A stretch of 64,000 nt of DNA from Gracilaria domingensis (Eukaryota; Rhodophyta; Florideophyceae; Gracilariales; Gracilariaceae). The notes under the pieces were generated by a model that was given only the letters and a program-made list of their open reading frames with translations, searched no databases and was not told the DNA's origin. Location of the stretch: NCBI GenBank assembly GCA_022539475.1, contig VCMS01000167.1, positions 1 through 64,000 of the forward strand, given 5' to 3'. Shown in pieces: positions 1 to 12,292 of this stretch; the stretch's first letter is position 1, and each line of letters starts with the position of its first letter. The position numbers and the translations under genes were made by a program.

Positions 1-1907
1 CCTGGTCTTGGTTCACGGTGCTACAAGCTTCAGAAAAGCCATGTATGGATTGAAGCAAGCCATCTAGCATGGCATACCAAGTTCACACGTGATCTAACAC
101 TCCATTGGTTTCCAAGAAACTACCGAAGTGCCCCATGCGTTTTCGGAGGGCTAGGAGCATAATGGATATGCTATATCCTTATGTACGTCGCTGACATTGC
201 TCATCTTCACCCCCTCTGCAAGGAACGGATCTGGGATTTGGAGGTAAGCTCAAGCGATTGTAACGAGATTCGCGTTGGAAAAGAGTGACCTTCTAGCTCG
301 GTGTAGCTGTGACATGGCAGCATTAATGACGATGGTTCGTGTCACTGGAGTGCACCCTTGGTCAGACACTCTACATCGAAGGAATTCTGCGACGTTTCGG
401 TCTAGACAACTCTAAGCCGGCTCGTAGTCCAATGGTGGCAGTCCATTCTTCTCGGGTCTCGGGCCGGAGGTAAGAACAAGGTCACCGTCGGGATGTGGCG
501 TCTGTACCAGCAGATTGATCGGGTCTCTGCGACATGGCACTGCGCACGGGCGGTGGACATTCTGGCTTCCGGTCTCATACCTGCTCGTTTTCCAAGAGCA
601 ATCCCACGGCATAACTGTCACAGGCCCGCCAAACCAGTGTTACGGTACTGCAGGAATCGCAGACATGGCCTTGAACTACACAGGCTGGATCCCTGGACAT
701 GCAAGCGTATGTGGACTCGGACTTCGCCGGTGACACCTGCGATCGCAAGTCCATGTCTGGTTACATGATCAAGTTTCGGATCTGCGGTGGTGTTCTTCGG
801 TGCCAAGAAGCAGTCGTCTGTTGCTTTGTCTACTGCTGAGGCTGAGTACTACGCGTTAACCATGGCTGCTCAGGAGGTTGTGTGGATGAGGCGTGTACTC
901 TCTGAGATTGGTCTGGATAGTTCCGGGGCTGTTCCTATGCACTCTGACAATCAGATTGCCATTGGCTGGAGTGCAGGTGAGCGGTGCCCATCTGGTCGTG
1001 CGAAGCATATTGATGTCAAGCTGCACTTCATTAGGGAACTGGTAAAGGAGTCTGTCATTGTGGTGCTGTATGTCCCAAGTAAGTTGAATGACTCGGACAT
1101 ACTCACCAAAGCCTCTAGTCCTCTCGACGCCCAGGCCATTATGAAAAGGATTGGTCTTGGACAGGAACTCGAGGAGGAGTGTTGATGTTTGGATGGTGTC
1201 GAGTGCCTGGCAGTCCTTGAATTTGTCTCCAAGTACCTGGAACACAAAGTTGCAGGGGAGCATGGGCACTTTTGGGCACCCTCGCGCGAAAAGCGCATAT
1301 GCGCCTCTCCGTAAACCCAACGTGATACTGGCAATATGATTGGCTACTGCAAATGCGTATATGCAACGTAGTGTGGACAAGTGGACCTGGCTGTATAAGG
1401 CAAGAGTGGCGGATGGCACAAGTGGTGCGCTGTGATTGGCTGAAGTGTGCTAGTGCTGGCCAGTTATGCAGTAGCTGAGAATGTGCGAATACAGGCTATA
1501 CAGAGCGGTTTTTGCAATATGTGCGATTCTAGGCTAGTACGAAGGATTTTGGAGCGAATGTGCGATTCTGAGCTGCGCGAGGGGGTTTGTTGCGCCAGAT
1601 GGAATTGTTGATTTTTTAGAGCGATTTTGGATCATGGAGTTGGCATTGGATTTGGCGCGATTTGATTTAGTTGTTTTGAATTCGTATTGTGATTTGCGCG
1701 CGCTTTCGTTGTCAAGGTGTACACTTTGACAGCGTGTGCTGTTATGTCTCATGCAGCGACGGCGGCGGTGCGCGGTTAGTACTAGTAGGTTGCGATCGTC
1801 CCCGTTCACTAAACTCGGTCGAAGGTGGCCTACCCCCTTTGTTTGTCTTACCTATCTTGTTCACATCTTTTTCCTTTCTACTTGTCTAACCTGCGTTCGT
1901 TGCGTTA
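1..1907 (+). mobile_element. Copia-B element, 3' end (pol remnant plus 3' LTR)
   Basis: This is the downstream end of a Ty1/copia element whose 5' part lies outside the window. From 1 to about 780 there is worn reverse-transcriptase sequence that matches the better copy at 25600-26340. From 787 to 1179 an open RNase H stretch carries FFGAKKQ, STAEAEYYAL and the C-terminal ILTK motif typical of copia pol. The terminal repeat follows at once (1180-1907). The element is broken, with several breaks in the first 800 bases. It lies in the gag region of a Copia-A copy: GAGTC at 1908-1912 is a candidate target duplication, but its partner is outside the window. Confidence 0.85.
1180..1907 (+). repeat. 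Copia-B 3' LTR
   Basis: 728-bp long terminal repeat beginning TGTTGATG and ending GCGTTA. It is homologous along its whole length to 26758-27486 and to the interrupted solo copy at 19518-21244, both 729 bp without insertions. It holds the palindrome GCGCATATGCGC (about 1294-1305) and an inverted CCAAT-type motif GATTGGCTACTGCAAATG. Both motifs also occur in the LTRs of the otherwise unlike Copia-A family. This copy differs from the other two more than they differ from each other, so it is probably the oldest of the three. Confidence 0.85.
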
Positions 1908-4823
1908 GAGTCATCATAAGTCATGTGCGCAGTAGCTCCAGAGTCAACAATCCAGTCACTGTTAGTGGCCTTGTCGGCACCATTCGCAATGAGGCATACA
2001 AAGTCAGAATCGCTGCCGCCGTACCTTGCTCATCGTTGAGCGCGGTATGTACACTTGGGTGAGCAGCATCGATCTGATCCTTGTTAGCCCCATCACGTTG
2101 CTTTTTGAAACAGTTCTTCTGGATATGACCCTTTATGCCACAATAGTAACACACAACCGACTTCAATGACTTCCTACGAAACTGGCGTCCCACGAGTGCA
2201 GCATCACTACCGGACTCCTCCTTGGCACGATCACTCATACGTTGCTCTTCTTGCAATAGATGGCTCTTCACAAACTCCATGGTGAGTTGACGATCTCCGA
2301 TCGTGGTGTCAATTGCAACAATGAGGTGCTCAAAACGATCCGGAAGTCCACATAGAGCAAACATAGCAATGTCCTCTTCTTCAACATTGACGTCCATTTT
2401 CTTGAGGTCGGAGGCCAAGTGCCGAACACGATTGATGAATTGCAACATCTTCTCGTCCTCGCGCATTTTGACAGAGTAGAAAGCACGTCTGGCGTTGATT
2501 CGGTTCAGAAGAATCTTACGTTGAAACACATTGCAAATGGCCTTCCATGCGTCAGCAGCAGTCTCGATGTCTCGAATGTGATCCAAGTGCTCGTCGGCAA
2601 GCGTGAGTCCAATGATAGCTCTAGCCCTTTCGTCGCGGATTTGCCACTTTACCAGTTCCTCTTCATCCGTGGGTGCAGAAGTGGTGAGATGGTTCTTGAG
2701 GTCTTTCAGTGCAAGTACATACTGAATCTTCTGCTTCCAAGTATGGAAGTTATCCTCACCCAACTTCTCGATCTTGAGCCGACTAAACGAGTCCATGATG
2801 TAAGAGAGGAACTGCAGCGAACCAGACAATGCGGTGGCAGACAGGCGGCAATAGCAAACGACAGCGGTAAACAACAACAGCAACAAACAACAAACAACAA
2901 ACAAACAACAATAACAACAAACAACAACAACAATAAAGATGAATAGTCGGGTGCAAAAGGAACTAAGATTCCTGGTACCCTAGGGAGTCGGACCCCTGAC
3001 CCCCGGAGACTCTCCGGGTAAGAAACGACTTCTGCAGTCTACCTCCTCCTGCGTTCTAGGAGAAGGTGCGTCGCTCTCTACGAGACTTCCAGAGGATGGT
3101 TAATGACCGAAGATATGCCTTCACCAAGTAAAACCCTCTCTGGTCTCTTGCAAGAACTTGCGCGACCCTGAAACTGCAGGTACTATGACAAACCGAGGTA
3201 CGCTTCTAGCAAGCAAACAATGAAGTTCACAAGCGGCCTGATCCTAAAAGGAGGTCAGCCTACGACACGTCGCCTCCCCGCACCACCGAAGCAGTACGGA
3301 TCAAAAGCTCGTTTCAGTTTGCCTTCGCCACAGATCAAGAACCCAACACAAAGTCAGGTCAGCAACAATAAAGGTGGACCACCTCCTGTCCAGTGCAGTA
3401 CGTCACGGCACCCGGTCCACAAATGCCCCCGCGAAGAATACCAGGTCTTTCGACCGACACCGTTATCTGCCCCTAAGGACCGGTGGGAAACTCGCAAGAC
3501 GGAACAAATGCTTTGGTTCAAGCCGCCAGACTAACGTCCCCGATTGCTCGGATCAACCGCTCGTCGCACCGAAACTCAAGTGATCACCACACCTGCCGAG
3601 CACACACGCAGTGCACGGACTTCAACAGAAACGAATGCTGAGCACAACACACAAGTGCACAGACTTCAACAACACAAGGTCCTCAACCTCTCGGATCAGA
3701 ACCCACAAAGACGACGTGGGGATCCAACAATAATAACAGAGGGAGACCAAACGAAGCGGATAGCGATCGACAACACGGACAACAACGAGCGCCCAAACAC
3801 AATCACGATAGAAAGTCAACGTCGAACCACCACCAACAAAACGCCCTCAGGGAGGAACGAACGACCGAAAGAAGAAAGTCAACACCGACCAACGATACGG
3901 TCAACACACCCGACGCAACGGAGAAGGGAACGAAAGGGAAAACAGCGAAGCGGATGAACGGCGGTGAGGGAGAGCGCGAGAATCAGCGGCGAGAGAGAAC
4001 GATAACGGGAGAGGTCAGCGGGGCTGGGCGCATAACCTGATAGAGGTTGAAGCTGAAAGGGAAGGTTGAAGAAAGGATAGGGGAATGAAGGGAAGTTCGC
4101 CAGCTCTGGCTCGGAATTTACTTGGAGGCGCTCGAGTCACCGCTTATATAGAACTACTTTGCGCAACCATCGCACAACTTCAACTCCAAGCAATACCTAA
4201 ACCACTAGCTAGAGACACTCAATACTACCAATCATCTTCTAACATAACATGGTAACACTGCCACACTATCATGACAGCTTACAACAACAAAGCACAACAA
4301 CGCACAACAGTGCACAACCGTGCACATCAAGTTACGTGCCTACACATAACCATGACCATGCACAGATTCACATAGTGCCAACACACTGTAATCCGTATAC
4401 GCCACCATAACAGTTACGTACAAGCTCACCAACTAACACGTCACCACAAACTCACTCCAAGTCCTACGTCACCAACAATACCACACTGTAAACCTCTTGA
4501 CAGCGCAACTACTCTTCACCATAGTGCCAAAGTCACATCAAGCTGTCCTACATGTCCACGTACATACGTGTGTACCCTGTGCATCATGTACAGTATGCCC
4601 AGTGTACTAGCTACACACGTGTACCCCGGAAACAACCCATTAGCGCCACAACACTTGTACGAACCACAATGCATATGACCATTTGCAGTAGCCAATCAGA
4701 AGCCCGTTTCACGTTGAGTTTGCTCAGAGGCGCATATGCGCTTTTCCAACGGCACCCTCCAAAACAGCCCATGCTCCCCAGCACTTTTGGTTCTCAGTGA
4801 CAGCACAGGGTCAACATCCAACA
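1908..4823 (-). mobile_element. Copia-A copy 1, 5' part (LTR, leader, gag)
   Basis: Minus-strand Ty1/copia remnant: 5' LTR at 4038-4823, a CAA/CAG-rich leader at about 2905-4037 and gag at 1921-2904. Gag starts MDSFSRLKIEKLGEDNFHTW and carries a CCHC zinc knuckle (CYYCGIKGHIQKNC). Everything downstream of gag is cut off where the Copia-B element lies. The primer-binding site next to the LTR begins GGTTATGCGCCCAG and resembles the internal part of initiator tRNA-Met, as in Drosophila copia. The copy is broken, chiefly by the Copia-B insertion. Confidence 0.85.
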
Positions 4824-5957
4824 CACACCAGACACACATGATGAGCCGGGAGTGACAGAGACGCAGCCCCTTCGTAGATCCACACGTCAGAGAAAGACGA
4901 CATCCTCATGGTGGCGTGGTGCCAGTGCTTTCCTTACAGCCAGTGATGATACTCCTTCGTCGTACGGTGGCGCAGTGTCACGTCCTGATTCCGAAGCTTG
5001 GAAGAAGGCGATGAAGAGTGAGTACAATCGTTGATGGAGCACGACACGTGGGATCTAGTGCCAAGGCCAGCAGACAGCAACGTGATTTCGTCCAAGTGGG
5101 TGTATGTGCAGAAGTATGAGGCTTCGTCATCTGGTGAACCGACAGTGCGTTACAAGGCTCGTGTGGTTGCAAGAGACTTCCTGCAGATCGAGGGTGTGGA
5201 CTTCTCAGAGACTTATGCACCTGTGGTGAAGTTCACATCCATCAGAATGATCCTGTCAGGCACTGCCGTACGAGACTTTCACTTGCACCAGATGGACGTG
5301 AAGACTGCCTTTCTGAACGGTGACCTTGACGAGACAGCGTACATGGAGCAGCCAATGGGATTCACACAGCAGGGAAAGGAGGACTTGGTGTGCCGACTGA
5401 AGAAAGCGATCTATGGGCTTAGACAAGCACCAAGACAGTGGCACGCCAAGATATACGCCTTCCTTGTTGGTGAAATGCACCTCAAGCCGAATGACGCAGA
5501 CGAGTGTGTCTACACCGGGATCATACTGGGTTTCTTGGTTATCATTGCTCTGTATGTTGACGACTTGCTGATTGCGAGTCCGAGCATGAAAACCGTGGAA
5601 CGTGTGAAGGCAGAGCTGTCAAGTCGTTTCCGCATGAAGGACCTCAAAGAAGCTCGCATGGTTCTTGGATTTGAAATCCATCGAGACAGAACCAAGCGAG
5701 AGCTGTACTTGACTCAGTCAGCGTACACGAACAAGGTCCTGGAACGATTTGGCATGCAGCTGTGGAAACCCGTTGACACTCCTATGGAGTGCGGTGTGGA
5801 CTTGTCTGTGGAGGAGGAAGTGCTCACGCATGTACCGTATCGTCAGGCGATTGGCTGCCTCATGTATCTGTCTGTGGGAACTCGTCCAGACATCTCATAT
5901 GCTGTGGCTAAGCTGGCCAAGTATGTTGAGAAGCCGGGAAACACTCACTGGAAGGCA
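4824..5957 (+). pseudogene. Copia-A reverse transcriptase fragment (left arm of inverted repeat)
   Basis: Plus-strand copia pol piece covering the integrase-RT linker (TETQPLRRSTRQRK) and most of the reverse transcriptase. Recognisable motifs are KARVVARDF, QMDVKTAFLNGDL, KAIYGLRQAPRQW and the catalytic YVDDLLIA. It ends where the inverted repeat turns, so it lacks RNase H, and it is a broken fossil. It exists only because the arm is a mirror copy of the minus-strand pol at 6057-7189, and the two are almost identical. Confidence 0.85.
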
Positions 5958-7189
5958 CATAGTCCACATAGCCGTGCAGTTGCAAATCGGTGCTGGAGCC
6001 ATACGTCAACCCGAACGTGGTAGTGCCATTGAGGTAGCGAAGAACACGCTTGACCGCCTTCCAGTGAGTGTTTCCCGGCTTCTCAACATACTTGGCCAGC
6101 TTAGCCACAGCATATGAGATGTCTGGACGAGTTCCCACAGACAGATACATGAGGCAGCCAATCGCCTGACGATACGGTACATGCGTGAGCACTTTCTCCT
6201 CAACAGACAAGTCCACACCGCACTCCATAGGAGTGTCAACGGGTTTCGACAGCTGCATGCCAAATCGCTCCAAGACCTTGTTCGTGTACGCTGACTGAGT
6301 CAAGTACAGCTCTCGCTTGGTTCTGTCTCGATGGATTTCAAATCCAAGAACCATGCGAGCTTCTTTGAGGTCCTTCATGCGGAAACGACTTGACAGCTCT
6401 GCCTTCACACGTTCCACGGTTTTCATGCTCGGACTCGCAATCAGCAAGTCGTCAACATACAGAGCAATGATAACCAAGAAACCCAGTATGATCCCGGTGT
6501 AGACACACTCGTCTGCGTCATTCGGCTTGAGGTGCATTTCACCAACAAGGAAGGCGTATATCTTGGCGTGCCACTGTCTTGGTGCTTGTCTAAGCCCATA
6601 GATCGCTTTCTTCAGTCGGCACACCAAGTCCTCCTTTCCCTGCTGTGTGAATCCCATTGGCTGCTCCATGTACGCTGTCTCGTCAAGGTCACCGTTCAGA
6701 AAGGCAGTCTTCACGTCCATCTGGTGCAAGTGAAAGTCTCGTACGGCAGTGCCTGACAGGATCATTCTGATGGATGTGAACTTCACCACAGGTGCATAAG
6801 TCTCTGAGAAGTCCACACCCTCGATCTGCAGGAAGCCTCTTGCAACCACACGAGCCTTGTAACGCACTGTCGGTTCACCAGATGACGAAGCCTCATACTT
6901 CTGCACATACACCCACTTGGACGAAATCACGTTGCTGTCTGCTGGCCTTGGCACTAGATCCCACGTGTCGTGCTCCATCAACGATTGGTACTCACTCTTC
7001 ATCGCCTTCTTCCAAGCTTCGGAATCAGGACGTGACACTGCGCCACCGTACGACGAAGGAGTATCATCACTGGCTGTAAGGAAAGCACTGGCACCACGCC
7101 ACCATGAGGATGTCGTCTTTCTCTGACGTGTGGATCTACGAAGGGGCTGCGTCTCTGTCACTCCCGGCTCATCATGTGTGTCTGGTGTG

Positions 7190-7975
7190 TGTTGGATGTT
7201 GACCCTGTGCTGTCACTGAGAACCAAAAGTGCTGGGGAGCATGGGCTGTTTTGGAGGGTGCCGTTGGAAAAGCGCATATGCGCCTCTGAGCAAACTCAAC
7301 GTGAAACGGGCTTCTGATTGGCTACTGCAAATGGTCATATGCATTGTGGTTCGTACAAGTGTTGTGGCGCTAATGGGTTGTTTCCAGGGTACACGTGTGT
7401 AGCTAGTACACTGGGCATACTGTACATGATGCACAGGGTACACACGTATGTACGTGGACATGTAGGACAGCTTCATGTGACTTTGGCACTATGGTGAAGA
7501 GTAGATGCGCTGTCAAGAGGTTTACACTGTGGTATTGTTGGTGACGTAGGACTTGGAGTGAGTTTGTGGTGACGTGTTAGTTGGTGAGCTTGTACGTAAC
7601 TGTTATGGTGGCGTGTATGGATTACAGTGTGTTGGCACTATGTGAATCTGTGCATGGTCATGGTTATGTGTAGGCACGTAACTTGATGTGCACGGTTGTG
7701 CACTGTTGTGCGTTGTTGTGCTTTGTTGTTGTAAGCTGTCATGATAGTGTGGCAGTGTTACCATGTTATGTTAGAAGATGATTGGTAGTATTGAGTGTCT
7801 CTAGCTAGTGGTTTAGGTATTGCTTGGAGTTGGAGTTGTGCGATGGTTGCGCAAAGTAGTTCTATATAAGCGGTGACTCGAGCACCTCCAAGTAAATTCC
7901 GAGCCAGAGCTGGCGAACTTCCCTTCATTCCCCTATCCTTTCTTCAACCTTTCCTTTCAGCTTCAACCTCTATCA
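7190..7975 (-). repeat. Solo Copia-A LTR inserted in Copia-A pol
   Basis: 786-bp LTR reading TGTTGGATG to CTATCA on the minus strand, flanked on both sides by GTGTG (7185-7189 and 7976-7980). This is a clear 5-bp target duplication inside the pol of Copia-A copy 2, between the integrase C-terminal region and the reverse transcriptase. The LTR carries a TATA box (TATATAAG, about 7863-7870), the palindrome GCGCATATGCGC and a GATTGGCT motif. A solo LTR with a target duplication is the usual trace of recombination between the two LTRs of one element. Confidence 0.9.
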
Positions 7976-10298
7976 GTGTGGTGTTCTCATCCGTACTGGC
8001 ATTTGTGGTACTCTCGTGAGAAGCTGGTGCAGAAGGGTCATCTTCAGAATCATCGGTGGATGTGTCAGAGGTTGAGGCTTCAGCAGATACCGACTTGTCG
8101 ACCAAGTCGATATCCGCGTAGTCCTCGTCTTCAGAGTGCTCGTCACTTTCAGTTCCAGAGCACTCGTCAAACCTCACATCTCGTGACACAATCACCTTCT
8201 TCTTCTGGCTGTCCCACAACTTGTATCCGTGGGAGCCTGAAGTGTACCCAATGAAGATGGCTTCCACTGCACGCTCTTCCAGCTTCTTCAACTTGTGATC
8301 AACCACCTTGTACCAGCAACGGCTACCAAACAAACGCAGATTGCTCAGATCAGGCTTCTGTCCATGCCACAGCTCGAACGCAGTCACGTCACTCGGAAGC
8401 GCTTTGCAGGTCACTCTGTTGCGCACATACACAGAAACATTCAGAGTCTCAGCCCAAAAGCTTTTTGGCACATTCTTGTGATGCAACATCGACCTGACCA
8501 AGTCCATGAGTGTGCGATTGAACCTCTCGGCAAGCCCGTTTTGCTGTGGATTGTAAGGCACAGTTCGCTGATGCTCAATACCGTACTGCTCCAGTTTCTC
8601 TGAGAATCGATTGGACAGGTACTCACCACCGTTGTCTGTGCGCAAAGCACGCAGCACACTTTTACGAGCGGTGATGGTAAGCACCTTCCTGCCCATCTGG
8701 TTCTCCACAAACCTGAGCCACTTGATGAACATCCGGAACACCTCATCCTTCGTCTTGAGCATGTACAGAAAGCAGTAACGGCTGTGGTCATCGATGAATG
8801 TGACAAAGTAGTGCGAGCCTCCCAAGGACTTCACGTTCACTGGACCCGAAATATCGGAGTGTACCAGGTCCAGTACGTGTTCAGCTCGTTCCCCCCCTTG
8901 CTTGAGAGTCGGAGCACGGCTTGCTTTGTCCACTACACATGAGCCACACACATCCACCTTCTGAGCCACATCCACATTCAGACCTGACACAACGCCATTT
9001 CGAGCCATCTGCTTGATGCCTTCCACATTCACATGAGCCATTCGAGCATGCCAAAGAGACAAGTCTGAGACAAGCGCACTGTCCGTGTCCGTGAGCTGTT
9101 CTGCAGCAGTGCAAAGGTAGTACAGGTCTTTGACGCGGCGCCCAACGGCAACCAGTTTTGACCCCTTGTACACACATACCTTTTCTTTGTCAAACACTAC
9201 CGTGCAGCCCAGATCACAAATCTGCGACACAGACAACAAGTGGTACCGTAAGTTGGGCACGTGTACCACCTGCTTTAGCTTGCACTTACGCTTGGACCCT
9301 TCAGCTGTCAGATCGAGCTCCACACTTCCGTGACCAACAGACTGCAACTTGGAATCATTGCCGATACTCACACCCGACGACACCTTTGTCTCGTACGTTT
9401 GGAACATTGAGTCATCATAAGTCATGTGCGCAGTAGCTCCAGAGTCAACAATCCAGTCACTGTTAGTGACCTTGTCGGCACCATTTGCAATGAGGCATAC
9501 AAAGTCAGAATCGCTGCCGCCCGTACCTTGCTCATCGTTGAGCGCGGTATGTACACTTGGGTGAGCAGCATCGATCTGATCCTTGTTAGCCCCATCACGT
9601 TGCTTTTTGAAACAGTTCTTCTGGATATGACCCTTTATGCCACAATAAAAACACACAACCGACTTCAATGACTTCCTACGAAACTGGCGTCCCAAGAGTG
9701 CTGCATCACCACCGGACTCCTCCTTGGCACGATCACTCATACGTTGCTCTTCTTGTAACAGACGGCTCTTCACAAACTCCATGGTGAGTTTGCGATCTCC
9801 GATTGTGGTGTCAATTGCAACAATGAGATGCTCAAAACGTTCCGGGAGTCCACATAGAGCGGCCATGGCAATGTCCTTTTCTTCATCGTTGACGTCCATA
9901 CTCTTGAGGTCGGAGGCCAAATGCCGAACACGATTGATGAATTGCAACATCTTCTCGTCCTCGCACATCTTGACAGAGTAGAAGGCACGTCTGACGTTGA
10001 TTCGGTTCAGAAGAGTCTTGCGTTGGAACACAATGCAGATGGCCTTCCATGCGTCAGCAGCAGTGTCAATGTCACGAATGTGATCCAAGTGCTCGTCGGC
10101 AAGCGTGAGTCCAATGATCGCTCTAGCCCTTTCGTCTCGGATTTGCCATTTCGCCAGTTCCTCTTCATCGATGGGTGCAGAAGTGGTGAGATGGTTCTTG
10201 AGGTCTTTCAGTGCAAGTACGTACTGAATCTTCTGCTTCCATGTGTGGAAGTTATCCTCACCCAACTTCTCGATCTTGACCCCACTGAACGAATCCAT
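7976..10298 (-). pseudogene. Copia-A copy 2 gag-protease-integrase part
   Basis: One long minus-strand frame from gag into pol. Gag begins MDSFSGVKIEKLGEDNFHTW, and a zinc knuckle CFYCGIKGHIQKNC follows near residue 230. The aspartic protease signature is DWIVDSGATAHM. A GAG-pre-integrase zinc-binding stretch (LWHARMAHVN...CGSC) leads into the integrase core, with HSDISGP, the second catalytic Asp in RTDNGGEYLS and the Glu in QQNGLAERFNRT. The frame runs into the solo LTR before reverse transcriptase is reached, so it is a fossil piece although this part is open. All of these are standard Ty1/copia parts. Confidence 0.88.
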
Positions 10299-11563
10299 GT
10301 TGTGAGAAGGAAACAGCGGAGCAAATCAAATACGGCGGTGGCAGATAGACAGAAAAGGCAAACAACCACAGCAAACAACCACAGCAAACAAACACAGCAA
10401 ACAACCACAGTAAACAACAGCAGCAAACAACAGCAGCAAACAACAACAACTGCAAACAACAACAACCTCAAACAACAACAACAACAACAATTTCAATAGT
10501 CGGGACCACTGGTAGGAACTGAATTCCCAGTACCCTAGGGGATCGGACCCCTGACCCCCGGAGACCCTCCGGGTAGGAAACGACTTCTGCAGTCTACCTC
10601 CTCCTGCGTTCCAGGAGAAGGCACGTTGCTCTCCACGAGGCGTCCAAAGGATGGTTAATGACCAAAGATATGTCTTCACCACTTAACCCAATCTGGCCTC
10701 TTGCAAGAACTTGCGCGACCTCGAAACTGCAGCTACTAGGACAAACCAAGGTACGCTCCTAATGAGCAGACAATAATGCCCACACGCGGCCGGATCCTGA
10801 AAAGGAGGTCAGCCTTCGGTACGTCGCCTCCCCGCTCAACCGAGGTTGCACGGATCAAAAGCTCGTTTCGGTTTGCCTTTACCACAGATCAAGAACCCGA
10901 CACAAAGTCAGGTCAACAACAACAAAGGTGAGCCACCCAAGTCCAACAGTGCGTCACGGCACCCCGTCCACTTCAGCACTCGCGGTACTACCAGGTCTTC
11001 CGACCGACACCGTTATCCGCCCCGAAGGACCGGTGGGAGCCCGCTAGACAGCACGTCCGCTTTGGTTCAAGCCGCCAGACTAACGTCCCCGATTGCTCGG
11101 ATCAACTGCTCGTCGCTGGACCTCAGATGACAACCCTAAACGCTGAGCACACACAGTGCACAGGTTTCAACAACTGCTGAGCACACACGCAGTGCACAGA
11201 CTTCAACAACGAACGGTCCTCAACCTCTCGGATCAGAACCCGCAACACGACGCGGGGATCCCAACAATAACGACAGAGGGAGACCAAACGAAACGGATAG
11301 CGATCGACAACACGGGCAACAACGAGCGCCCAAACACAGTCACGATAGAGAATCAACGTCGAACCACTACCATCACAACGCCCTCAGAGAGGAACGAAAG
11401 ACCGAAAGGAGAAGATCAACAACAACCAAAAACACGGTCAACACACCCGATGCAACGACGAAAGGAGAGAGAAGAGAAAACAGCGAAGCGAGTGAACGGC
11501 GGTGAGGGAGAGCGGCGATAGATGAACGATAACGGCAGAGGTCAGCGGGGCTGGGCCCATAAC
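10299..11563 (-). other. Copia-A copy 2 leader (5' untranslated region)
   Basis: About 1.26 kb between the 5' LTR and gag. Next to gag it is dominated by CAA/CAG triplet runs (10340-10495 on the plus strand), a low-complexity stretch that varies in length between copies (2870-2935 and 32380-32490). Beside the LTR is the primer-binding site GGTTATGGGCCCAG, ending at 11563. No gene is supported here; open frames in this stretch are low-complexity by-products. Confidence 0.75.
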
Positions 11564-12292
11564 CTAATGGAGGTCATAGCTGGAAAGGGAAGGTTGAGAG
11601 AAAGGATGGGGGGGATGAAAGGAAGTTCGCCAGCTCTGGCTCGGAATGTAATTGGAGGCGCTCCACTCACCGCTTATATAGAACTACTTTGCACAACTCC
11701 AACTCCAAGCAATACCTAAACCACTAGCTAGAGACACTCAATACTACCAATCATCTTCCAACATAACATGGTAACACTCCCACACTATCATGGCAGCTTA
11801 CAACAACGAAGCACATCAAAGCACAACAGTGCAAAACAGTGCACAACAAGTTACGTGCCTAGACATAACCATGACTGTCGACCAAGTCAACACTTGTTGC
11901 TCTCAGTAAAAGACACGGGTCTTTTACCTGCTCACGGGAGCGACGAGCTTGACACAAACGCGGGCACTGACACAGGTCAGATGCTTTAGCAGTAGATAGT
12001 TTACTGTGCGACGGTAGTTTCTGCCAGAGAAGAACGCGACTGAGAAGCAGTTCTATCTCTAACAGGTATATAAATATCCGGCCCAATACAAACACTTGTC
12101 GATAGACTATTGTCGATACACTATAGTGTTTCGATAATAAGAAAGATGCAATGTTGAAGTTTTATACAGGGCTGTGAGAGATTCTTAACATTCGGTACTT
12201 TTCTGAACGTCAACGTTGCGACGTCATCGTAAGATCCATTGCTGGACAGGAACGTCGAGTCGGCCAGTGTCCAGCAGTTGCTCCAATTGTTT

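Larger units (their letters stand above)
4038..7975. repeat. Large inverted repeat, about 1.92-kb arms, 99-bp centre
   Basis: Bases 4038-5957 are the near-exact reverse complement of about 6057-7975. Each arm holds one Copia-A LTR (4038-4823 and 7190-7975, both 786 bp) and the adjoining reverse-transcriptase part of pol, running outward on opposite strands. The unique centre (about 5958-6056) belongs to the right arm's pol. On the right, GTGTG flanks both sides of the LTR, as for a solo LTR insertion. On the left only the inner side matches (CACAC), and the outer side is a Copia-A leader. The layout suggests inverted duplication with exchange in the LTR, or an assembly error. Confidence 0.85.
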
